Shown one piece after another: positions 13,500 to 23,944 of a DNA stretch of 64,000 nt. The notes under the pieces are model-generated. The model was not told the DNA's origin. It searched no databases and saw only the letters and a list, made by a program, of their open reading frames with translations. The DNA lies in contig CM066303.1 of NCBI GenBank assembly GCA_033807695.1, positions 124,001 through 188,000 on the forward strand, given 5' to 3'. How positions within the stretch are numbered: position 1 is the stretch's first letter; every line of letters starts with the position of its first letter. Source of the stretch: Daedaleopsis sinensis (lineage: Eukaryota; Basidiomycota; Agaricomycetes; Polyporales; Polyporaceae). The position numbers were made by a program, and so were the translations under genes.

Positions 13500-16111
13500 C
13501 AGACTGACGCTCCCCGCTCCGAGTCCCCTCGCATACCTCTACTCCCGCACACTCAAACACGACTCGGGCATGATACCGGAGGAGAGACGAGGGGCTCCAG
13601 CGATGCCGGGGAGGAGGAGAGGAGATGTCGCATCGCCGAGGATGCGAACCGCGAACCCCCAGACGGAGCGCCCACCCAACCGACGCACCAACGCACCGCC
13701 CGGACCCTGAGGCTGCACTCTACGCGGGGCGACATGCACGCCTTCTTCTTTCTCGAAGCTCCTCCGAGCGGCGAGCCATCGCCCAGGCCTCGCGCGCTCC
13801 GTGTCGCGCGCTGGTTGGCTCGGCGGCGGTGAGACAAGGTTCGAACGTGAACGGGCACCCGGGGGAACTGCACGGAGCGTGCGAGAGGGCGCACGGACCA
13901 GGTGCTGTGGGGGTGAAGAGGGTGAGTGCGTCGTCCGCTCCTTCGTCTCTAACACTCACCTCCCCCCCGCATCCGACTGCCCTGTCCCTCCCCCGCTGCC
14001 TCCTCGCGCTCTGGCACTGGCACAGACGTGCTGCTCGTCGTCCGACGCAGCCCGCTCGGAGGTGAGTGTCTGTTGTGTCGCGAGGGTCGGCGCTGACATG
14101 CGCGTGTCTGCAGCGGCGCGCCGCGCATGACCGACGCACCTTCCTCCCAGCGCCGCCCACGACACCGCCGCGTGGGCCCATGACTGTCCGCATCACGTCG
14201 TACGTGCTCACCTTGCCTCCGCGTCGCAACGACGGCACTGATACGCTCTCGCAGACTTGTGCTCGTCTCCGGTTCTCGTTCTCCATGGCTGACTCGCGTT
14301 GGTACGTGCATCAGTCTATTGCGTCGAACACCCTATCAACACCAAGCATCACAGACTGCCCCTCGCGTCTGGATCCGCCGAGAACGTCCGTACGTCCCAT
14401 GTTCGTCCGGTGAGCTCTGTGCTGACATTCAGTCGCGTCGCAGGCTGGCGGTACGTCTTCGCCCACGCTCTGACGCACGCGTTCTTGCTCTCCCCACAGA
14501 CGACCTGCAACCTCGTGTCTCATGACAGACCTATGGTACGCGCTCACCTCGACTCCCCCTAACGGAACCGCTGACACGTCTCGACAGCCCGCTCCGACAC
14601 GTCGAGCGTGACGCCGTGTCTGCAGGACTGGACGTCCTGATGAACGAGCAGATGGGTTCAGCGACGACGACAAGGCACTCACTTCGGATCGCGTGGACGT
14701 CCCGTGGGCGTCCAGAACGGTACGTGCACCCCCGCCTTCGCGTCGAGTGCGGCCCCTACTTACATCTCCCGTCCGCAAGCACCTCCGAGTCGCCACGCGT
14801 GCGCAGGCCCAGTCGCGCGGTGAGTCCCCTCGCGACTGCGTCCGGACGTTCGTGGACGTCGGCTCACGCTGCACGCAGGACGGTGCAGGTCGAAGCTGAG
14901 GGACGCCTTCGCGCGTCTGTCCTCTCGCCGTCGGTGCGTCGCTGTCTTGCGCACCAGCCGGCCGGGTCGTTCGCTCGCGACTCTGCACGCGCTGCCCTGC
15001 GGCCGCACTTCAAAGCGGGTGAGTCGTGCCTCGGACACGACACCGCTGCTCGTCACTGACATGTGACAGGGCCGGGTCGCGCAGCTCACGCCACGGGCAC
15101 GAGTGCGCCCTCTCTCCGCCTTGGGGCTCAAGGACGCGGTCTGTATGCGACGGTGGTGGGCGCGGCGGCGGACGGTGGTGATGGGTCGAGCGGAGGAACG
15201 TACCTACACATGTCACATGTACTTTTGCGGCTGGGGGGCGTCGACGTCTGTGAGCGGCGCATGGACGCCGCAGGACGGGGAGAGAGTCGGTCGGCGGCGG
15301 GTCTCGGGAGGGATCATGGGAGGCCAGGACGGCGGGCGTTGTGGTTGTGCGTGTGAACACTCTGAGTCACGGGCTGCTGTGAGTGCGGGTGTTCGGGGCC
15401 AGAAGAGGAGTGGAGCGCGAGCGAGGGCAGGGTCGGTACGAGCTGGGTAGTGTCGGTAGTCCGAGGAAGGTGGCCGGGCCGGCTGTAGGGCGTGGGCACG
15501 GAGATCTGTGGGTCTGCGGAGGGTGTTGAGTGCACCGGACCGTCCCCGGAGCGAGTGGGAGGTGCCGAGGATGCGCACTGAGACTCACAGTCAGCTAGAA
15601 TGGCGCATATAGTCGAGTTCTGACGGTGTTCAATGTCGGATGAGGGCAGTCCCGATATTGGGTAGGCAGTAGTTGTTGACGCAGGAGAGATGTGTAGTGC
15701 ACTACGAATACATGGCCAAGAGGGGGGCTTACAGTACGATATGGGTTCGTGGGACGCGTGAGTGAGGTTCTGGCTCGTGAGCAGCCTCGTGCAGGGGAGA
15801 GATACGCTGTCTGAGGGAGAGGAGCAGGCGACGGAGAGCGTGGACGGATGCGGGGGCAGCGGACCGGTAGACAGACCCACGACAGCGAGACGCAAGAGAG
15901 GAGAGCGTCGGGGACAGGCGGCGTGGCGGATGTGCGGGACGGCGAGTGCAGAGAGACTCAGAGAGAGCTGTCACTGTCACTCGAGAAGACGCCGGCGACA
16001 GGGCCGAGCGCCCGGGCCTCAGCTCGTGCCGCCGCCGTGCTCCTTTCTCGCGCTCCGCATCTTCTCTCCCGCCTTCATCCATCTTTCACGCAATACACCA
16101 CCACGCAATCC
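13500..16111. other. Unassigned stretch of array unit 2 upstream of the intact aminopeptidase
   Basis: Homologous to 4792-7417, with small indels and the same splice-like motifs and HIERDAVSAGL exon-like piece (around 14600). No gene assigned. The 3' end should contain the aminopeptidase promoter; no clear TATA box was picked out. Confidence 0.45.
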
Positions 16112-19100
16112 ATGTCGTCTATTTACCTCCACCCAGTCGATCCAACCGCACCTGAAACGAATGCGGCCACCGCCAAGCTCTGGCAGACGACTCCGGGTGC
16201 CGCGTCTAAACGTAGTAAAGTCGGGACGACACACCTTTTCTACGGCGAGAACATCACCGCGCTCTCCTCGCTCGGAGACAAGCTCGGCCTGAAGAAGGGC
16301 GATGAGAAGCGGGAGGTGCTGAGGAAAGCGGTCGCGGGTGGGATCAAGAAGGTGCGGGACCTAGGCGACAACGTCGAGGGCAGCAAGGTCGTCGTCGACG
16401 CCTCTCTCGACCCTCACGCGGCAGGTACGTCGTTCTTGGCGCTCAGATTCCCTCTGTATGAACTCGACCCCAAAGCTGTCGGTGCGCACCTCGCTCGCTA
16501 TCATTTCACCCTCAAGACGAAGCCCACGTCCGCCTTCGACCCTCGCCTCACGAAACCTCTCCCGGAGACCCTCTCCCTCTCCCCACTCAAGCCGTCGCCC
16601 GAATGGGACATGGGGGCTGTCTACGCTGAGGCGCAGAATCTCGCACGCACGGTGCGTGTCCGGTTCTGCACTGTTCGGCATATCTTCGTTCATCGCTTTC
16701 GTAGCTCATGGAGTACCCTGCGAACATGATGACCCCTACGGCAAGTCTGAGCTCCGACTGTACTGCGCGTGAGAGGAGGACCTTATGTCCTTCGCAGATA
16801 TTCACAGATCGCATCAAGGCCGAGGCCGCGGGACTCGCCAACTTGGAGGTGATCGTCCGTGATACAGGTGAGTTCACACTATCGCGACTCAAGCATGGGC
16901 TCACCTCTCATGTTTTATCAGAATGGGCTGCGAAGAAGGGCATGGTGAGCGTTCGCGTGCGAAATTCCTCAGTCTGCTCCATGTACTCACGCGCGATTAT
17001 AGCGCACCTTCCTCTCTGTCGCGAAGGGTTCTCAGGAGCCCGCAAAGTTTCTCGAAATGTGAGTGTCGTTATGTCCTTCTCGTCTGCCTTGGTACCCTGT
17101 GCATCCGGAATGGTGCGTCGAGACTGTCCAGCGCGTCCAGACTCCAAACTCCTATCTACCCACTCGCATGCCAGCGAGGGCGGTGCTTACAGCCCATCTC
17201 TCGTAACATATGCACAACTCGGACATGCGCTAGATCCCTCATATTCCATTTTTGAATCGACCTAAAAACATCTACACCGTTCGCAAGGATGGGCTTACAG
17301 GTGTGCGTCACGCACAAGTCGCACACATAGTCCCGGTCGCGCGGATGGGCCCGCTCGCGTGCATGAGCTGCACTCACGCAGACAACCGGTCGGCGGCTGC
17401 TAGACTCTATGTCACGGCTTTAGAAGTGTCGACCAGGTGTGGCAGCGCGGTAGTCCGGGGGCTCGGGGGCCAGTGGTGACGTAGAGCGACGCTCGTGACA
17501 ATCGCCAGCCGTCTGTACGAATCAGACGGTCGTCGGTCAGGGTACGGCACATCCTCATGCGATTGCGCGTTTGTCGAACGTCCGTGATGCATCTTTCGAG
17601 GCCTGCAGGAACTGTCACGCACGATCATCTATTACTGCCTTCACGCAATTTGGACATGCGCCCGTCGTGCATTCGTCATACGCTGTAGGATCAGGTAGAT
17701 GCGTGCGTATTTAGTGTGTGCTCGCTGCCTGGTGATCGTGATGATCCAGCAGAAATGTGGCATCCTGTCTGACCACCGGACAACTTACAGGCACTACAAA
17801 GGCGGGGCAACGGGCGCACCGCCGCTCGTTCTTGTCGGCAAAGGTGTCACCTTTGACTCCGGAGGCATCTCGCTCAAACCCGCTGCTGTAGGTGTCCGTA
17901 CCAGGGGTCTGCTGGGTGTCGGTACTGACGTTTGCTGGTATGTAGGACATGAAACTGATGCGCGGCGACATGGGTGCGCCATTCCTACTCTCAGCCTTCG
18001 AATCCTGGTTGCTCAGTATCGTCCGACGGCAACGCTGCGCGAACATCTGTATACTTAGGTGGAGCAGCGACGGTTGCTGCTGCTGCACTCGCCATCGCGA
18101 AGCTCAAAATCCCGTACGTCTTTGCTTTCGTCGTAACATACACATCACGCAGCTGCTCACCTCTCTACGACGGCAGGGTTAACCTCGTCGTCCTCACGCC
18201 GCTCACAGAGAACTTGCCCGGGCCGACAGCAAGCAAGCCTGGGGATGTGTAGGTTTACATGCTATATCCTTGTAGCCCCACACGCACTGAAACGCTCGCA
18301 CGTGTAGGATCTACGCGATGAATGGGAAGACGATCGAGATCGACAACACGGATGCTGAAGGCCGCCTCATCCTCTCCGGTACGTCTGCGCACTCTCGGGC
18401 ATTTGCACAGGCTGACTGGTCCGCGCAGACGCCCTCTACTACGGCTCGACAGAATTCAACGCGAATACGGTCATCGACGTCGCCACGCTCACAAGGTGAG
18501 GATCTCGCGCCCGAGGCAGCTGATTTGGACGATGAGCACTTACGTCTCTCTCTGCAGCTCCATGGATCGCGCAATGGGCGAAGCGTTCTCGGGCGTCTTC
18601 ACCGTACGCTCTGCCTGTGGTTGAGATCTGCTGACCGTCGTTGACAACCGGACGCGCAACAGAACTCAGACTCGCTCTGGGCCGAGCTCAACGCGGCCGG
18701 CCTGCGCGAGCACGACCGGTTCTGGCGGATGCCGCTCGACGAGGAGTACGGCCCGCAGATCTACTCGTCCAACGCCGACCTCTGCAACGTGCGTCTCCTG
18801 TGTCCTCCCCACCCCTCATATATCTCGCGACATTCATATAGCACACGCACTGACTGTCGGAGCATTTGCAGACCGGCGGGATCCGCGCAGGATGCTGCAC
18901 CGCCGCGCTCTTTCTGAAGGCGTTTGTCGACGGCGTCGAGCCTGTGGACGGCTCGGACGGGCCGAGGGTACGCTGGGCGCACATCGACATTGCGGGATCG
19001 ATGGAGGTGCGCGCTCGTCCATCTTTGTGAGCGCTACGTACTTACTCGCGATGCGCGGAACTCGCACAGGCGTCGCGGAGCAGCGCGTACCAGGAGGTGG

Positions 19101-19218
19101 GGATGACGGGGCGGCCGACACGGTGAGTGCCCTCCGTTTACGTGTTACTAACCGGTCCTAGGGCTGACAACGGCTATGCAGCGCACTCATCGAGTTTGTG
19201 AAAGGCCTCGTACAGTAG
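16112..19218 (+). CDS. Leucyl aminopeptidase, peptidase family M17 (complete copy)
   Basis: Cytosolic metallo-aminopeptidase that removes N-terminal residues, typically as a hexamer with two metal ions per subunit. Seventeen exons can be joined in phase: 16112-16424, 16476-16651, 16705-16740, 16798-16867, 16922-16944, 17003-17058, 17791-17887, 17946-17973, 18059-18113, 18177-18248, 18308-18378, 18429-18495, 18558-18603, 18663-18788, 18872-19006, 19070-19122 and 19182-19218. The product is 486 residues, close to family size. [11 protein letters not shown] supplies the catalytic Lys and a metal Asp; [11 protein letters not shown] and NTDAEGRL supply the other ligands and the Arg; [12 protein letters not shown] is the usual linker motif. 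The intron after NMMTPT begins GC rather than GT (GCAAGT). The 732-bp intron before HYKGG is far longer than the rest. Start chosen because it gives the conserved frame from exon 1. Confidence 0.95.
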
Positions 19219-20332
19219 GCTCTGTGCTTAGCATTGTATCACGCCCCAGAGGTTTGGTTGAAACACCTCGTGAGTTAATAGATCGGTAAGTGAACTGTTC
19301 GGCTGGTGAACGCGAACACCGGCAGCACACCATGGTGCCTGCCGCGAATGCCGCAAAGGACCAAGGGCACGCTGCGCTTCCGTCGACGCATGACACCCCT
19401 TCGTCGCCGTCTGCAGCTGATCAACGTAGATGTGGCTTGATCTCATAGCATCGACAATCGGCCCCGTAAACGACTCCGTGGTGTTCCTGTGAGTCCCTGG
19501 AAAATATATATTGTCAGTTGTTTGAAGTTGGGTGTACATGACAATAGGCCTCCTCAATTATTCGAGAGGGGGGAAATCGGGAGGAAATCTCGCAACTGTG
19601 GTGACGGGCGCGCGAGAGCCGAGTGACAGCCGGACGTGTGTCGGAAATTGCCGATGAGCATCGGGATGCATCGGGATAATCAGGATCATCCTGACGGTCA
19701 GCCACCGCATCCAGAGAGGGATTATTATAAATTATTATAGTCTAGGAAAATCATGAGGTAAGCTTCGGTAAGCGGTAAATAAAAGCTTGCGTTTGGAAAT
19801 CCATCCGGATGTATTCGGGATAAGATGGGAATGCTGACCTCATCCGGATGTACCCTGGGAATTTCCGACATGCGCAGTCCCGTCTTCGCCGATCGAATTT
19901 GGTGATTCGCGCTTTACGTAGTGTGAATGGGCGGTCTCTGATAAGTGTTGTAGTGTACGCCGCCGCCCTCGCTCGTCGGATACTACCAGGTACAGTGTGC
20001 ACGATACATATATAACGAGGATATGATAAGTGTGGCTCTCAAGAGGTGATTACGCACAAACAGAGTCGATCTGCATGAAGAAGCTGGTACGGTTCGAAAT
20101 ATCGTGGGTGTTTTCCCACGACAACATCAATGTCTACTACTAGTACTTACGCGAGACGGGGATGCAGCAATGTCACGGCGAGACAGGATGAGACGCTGAG
20201 TTAATCCATGGGTGAGTAATCCATTCACTGCTTATCGATGCGAGTCGCGCGTTCCATCACCAGCACCATAGGTGTCGTCTCCCCACCCCCCCCCCCCCCC
20301 TCCTTCCCCTCGTCAGCCCCTCTTGAAAACAA
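19219..20332. other. Intergenic region between the two arrays
   Basis: No gene seen. It contains an 8-bp inverted repeat TATTGTCA/TGACAATA (19509-19516 and 19539-19546), two copies of the palindrome CATCCGGATG (about 19804 and 19841), an A+T-rich stretch near 19720-19745 and a long C run at about 20282-20302. From about 20040 it is homologous to the upstream regions of the other F-box genes and so marks the left edge of array 2. Confidence 0.6.
20102..20121. promoter_or_regulatory. Upstream inverted repeat of F-box gene 1
   Basis: TCGTGGG-N6-CCCACGA, a perfect 7-bp inverted repeat about 210 bp before the start codon. The surrounding block is conserved upstream of all four F-box genes, though the left arm is degenerate in two of them. 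It could be a dimeric transcription-factor site; no factor is assigned. Confidence 0.4.
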
Positions 20333-22961
20333 ATGGCTTCAATCATCTCTTCCCCGCGCATGTCCTTGGAGGTTCAAGTTGCGGAAAAGGTCATCGATCA
20401 GCTCGCCGACGACTCATCATCCCTTCGTAACTGTGCCCTCACATGTCAAGCTTGGCTCCCCCGCAGCCGCGTCCATCTCTATCATACAGTCCATGTTGAG
20501 GATATGCCGACACTTGGATTACTTCGCGAAACCCTGATGTTCTCGCCGCTCCTCTCCAGCTTAGTCTGCTCAGTCAGAGTCAATCTGGAACGTGTAGATG
20601 TGGATACCGCGTCGCTTATCCTACCTCCTCTTCTTCCGAACCTGCGAACCTGGGCAGTCCATGGCTCCAAGGTTAACTCGCAATCCATGTACACCACCTT
20701 GAACTCTAGGCCCATTGCTCTAAAATGCCTAGGACACCACTCGGTCATCGACAAGCTGGAACTGTCGGGCCACATTGTTCTTCAAGATGTTGCTCAGTTA
20801 GCAAGACTCCTCCTCGCGCTTCCCACTTTGCGTTCGCTGCGCCTCCAGGGTATACGGGTAATACATGGCTCACAAGGGGCACTCTTGGATAGTCTCCTCT
20901 TCCGTATATCAAGACAGATGAACATAACGGCGTTCGAGGTACCACGCGCACTATAATCCGCCGCGTATATGGCTCACAAGAGTTATCTACTAGGTGACGA
21001 ACATAAGTGGGGTCCGAGGCCCCCCCACGCTTTTCGGGATACTCCTGGATTCCCTAGCGGCACATCTCCAAACCCTCAAAGTTGATATAGGACAACTTGT
21101 TGTGCCTGGACCTGCGATGGACAATGTGGGAGTAGAAGGTGAGAGGAGTGAGCTGCGTCCGGTTGAGAGCCTGCGCTCACCTCAAATTCCACCTGCAGCA
21201 CTTGACAAGTGCCGCAACCTCTCTAAACTCACGTTCATGGTCAAGGTCGACAATACCACTGCACCGGAAGATCTCAGGCGCATCATTGAGCATGGATTAC
21301 CCCCCAATATCTCAACACTGAAGTTCGACTTCTTCCCTTCAAGTTATCGTGCAATCAGAGCCCAGAGCGAAAGCGACGATGTCGAACAATGGCGGGCACT
21401 CGATCACATCCTCTGTTTAGTAAAAGACATGCATCCGTTGTTGCGAGATATCGGAATCATTATCCCCACCACCCGCGAAGGAGCTGCGCGACGTTGGGTA
21501 TCGAGTCTGGAAACGCTGCTCCCCGAGTCTATTGCACGCTCATTCGTCCAGATACTGGGGAGGATCGGTCAGCACACTATTTCTTTACGTTCTTTGTGCG
21601 TAGCGTTGACCCGGGGGAAATCCATTCCAGACAACACACAGTTCTCCTGGACCTACAAGCACAATAATGGGCCTCTTGCCCTACTCCATCTCCCCCGATA
21701 CTCGACGTTGACTCTGAGCTACAGCACCGGAGATCTGAAAGTCTGGGATGCTCGACAGCCCTTGCGGCCCTCGCGATACGACCCTATATCCATCCGGACC
21801 GAGCTATCTACAGCCTGGCAACCTATTGTGGCACCTATAGACGTTCACTTCCGGAACCAGCAGTACTACGGGATGTGTCTTGCAGTCAACGTCGAACCAC
21901 GAGGCCGCTTCCTTGTGATTCCCAAAAGCTATCACGACAGCTACTGGCAGCGGTATCCGAATCTAGCAACAGGAACCGAAGGTCAAGACTCCAGTTACCG
22001 AGTCATCAGCCACGCCCTCTACCTCGACCGTGTTGTTTTCATGACCAGCGAAGGCGTCATAGGACAAGTAGAGACACTCAGAGGCCCTACCCCTCAGCCA
22101 GAGATCGAGACGGGCAGACTGGGGATCCCACCGAGGGCCCATCCGGACCCATCGCGGCTCCGTCCTGGCTCCTTTGCTGTCTCTGAAGATCTGCAGTGGT
22201 TGGCGGATTGGCACACGCCGGGAAGGATATTAGTGTGGGACATGGATCACAACCGACCGAGAGAGCGCTGCCGCGAGGAGCCGGTCATGAAACTCCGTTG
22301 GCAGTTTACTCTACCCTCACGTTGGAACAATGAAGGCACAGAGTGCGCACAATACGTTATTGCTGCGACTTTCGACGACCCCTACCCATCCACGCGTCCA
22401 AGAGCCACTCGGTGTACCTTAGTCTGTGTGACTAACCACGGCATGCTGTGGACGTGGGTGGCTGCAAACGGAACACTCCTTTCCCGTCCCGTCCGGCTCC
22501 CGTTCTCGAATCACTTCTCCACCGGCCACCCGTCTGTCGCGTTCTCCCCCGCTAATCGTGCGAAAATCAGCTTTCTTGCATGGACGGCTCCATATGAGCC
22601 AGATGTCGGCGAAGTTTCTTCCAGCACCTCCGCTTCCTGCTCGCGCGATCCTGCACAGCTCTCGACAGTTCGGGTACTCGACAGGGAACACAGGCGGCAC
22701 ATGCGCCACGTCCTGCTTCGCGGACACGAGGGTCATATCAATACATTCGTCATCAACTCTACCGGCAAATACATCGCGACGGCCTCAGCGGATGGCAGTG
22801 TACGCCTGTGGAAAACTAACGGGGAATGTGTCGATGTATTCACGGGACACAGCACCGCGGTGACGCATGTCGCGCTTGGTTACGGCGGGGCACTTGTGCT
22901 TTCGTCTGGTGGAGAGGACGGGAGGGTGTGGGTCCGCAAATTCAACGAGAAAGACCTTTAA
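20333..22961 (+). CDS. F-box and WD40-like beta-propeller protein, paralogue 1
   Basis: Four exons (20333-20938, 20994-21138, 21199-21567, 21631-22961) join in phase to 816 residues. An F-box lies at about residues 10-50 (VAEKVIDQLADDSSSLRNCA, then CQAWLPRSRVHLYH), where an SCF adaptor such as Skp1 would bind. A leucine-rich, LRR-like middle follows. The C-terminal half is propeller-like: TGDLKVWDA, GRILVWDMD, GMLWTWVAA, then two clear WD repeats, GHEGHIN...DGSVRLWK and GHSTAVTHV...EDGRVWVRK. The likely role is substrate recognition in an SCF ubiquitin ligase, which is inferred from architecture only. The start was chosen because a conserved MA-x-x-SPR stretch begins all four paralogues. Introns 2 and 3 (60 and 63 bp) are multiples of three without stops, and the third has an unusual GTCAGC donor where the paralogues have GTAAG, so it may be retained. 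Confidence 0.87.
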
Positions 22962-22984
22962 TATACTTGAACGTGTAGGTCCAT

Positions 22985-23944
22985 GAGCAGACAGCGTGGA
23001 GAACAGAGAGAAGCATGACAAGAGTGAGGCGATCGGAACATCATAGCGGCCGGGCATCACGCAGACCGCGGCGTTCAGCACGACGTCGGATGTGGCATTG
23101 TGGGTATAGGAGCCGCGCGTGAGTATTGAAGAGATCGAAGAGGCAGCGACGACGGGACGGTCGTTTTCAAGCTTGACACGGGCACGGTCTGTTGAGCGGG
23201 GGTGCTCGAAAGCCCTCGGACGCACGGTGGCCCGTCTAGTGAGTGTGTGGCAGTTGTCCGAGCTGACCGCGTGAGGTCTGTGCCTTCGATGATCTGCGGG
23301 TACAAGGCCTCCTTCGCGGCTCCAGCCGTGGTTGTGACGAGCACCGTGTCCCCCTGCCCCACCCCGACCCGGTCCCGCCCGACCTCCTTCCCGAGAGCAT
23401 GCTGGAAACTCTCGATCGCCTCGGGCATTGCGTCCCGCCCGACCTGCAGAGGATCACTCACTTCGAAGTAGTTGTTTGCTCGCAACGCCGTCCGCATCAG
23501 CTCCCGGAGGTCCGTGACGTCGTACAGCATATCCCGCTCCTCCTGCTTCGCCGCCTTCCCGCCAACAACTGTGCGAAGACATGGCAGTCAATAGTCGTTG
23601 AGAGCAGCAGCTTACCGGCCGGTGGGGCGTTCAAGGCGATCGAGTCGAGGATGGTGGCCGTGTCTGCCTGCTGCTGCGTCTCCACCACGAGCACTTTCTT
23701 CAAGATGCGAATTTGTATGGACGTCTGCAGGTGGGTATGTCAGTGCTTGTCCCGCGAGACGAACGGAATGACGCACGTTGAGCATGCCCAGCTTGTCATT
23801 CAGGCTGCCGTGGCAGAGCCCGCTAGATCTCAGGAACGGTAGACCTCGCTGTACGATCTGAGAACAGTCAGCGCGCGTGCATAAACGATGGCGAGAGGAC
23901 GTACTCGAGCAGAGGTACGCCATGCCCCTCCACGCCCTGATCAT
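22985..23944 (-). CDS. Unidentified multi-exon gene or gene remnant in unit A
   Basis: Minus-strand coding signals can be chained: an exon ending LNDKLGMLN; an exon TSIQIRILKKVLVVETQQQA...IALNAPPA flanked by CTGCAG and GTAAGC; then an exon with KQEERDMLYDVTDLRELMRT and SFQHALGKEVGRD...GQGDTVLVTTTAGAAKEALYPQ. Third positions are G/C-rich and splice borders fit, so this looks like a real coding region. Broken, frameshifted relatives lie in the same position of unit B (about 38900-39450) and unit D (about 57440-57760), so unit A may hold the only healthy copy. Start and 3' end are uncertain, and I do not recognise the protein family. Confidence 0.4.

Noticed and set aside
19509..19546. 8-bp inverted repeat considered as a terminal inverted repeat of a small transposon
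   Set aside because: Only 22 bp lie between the arms and no target duplication was found; it is more likely a chance hairpin.
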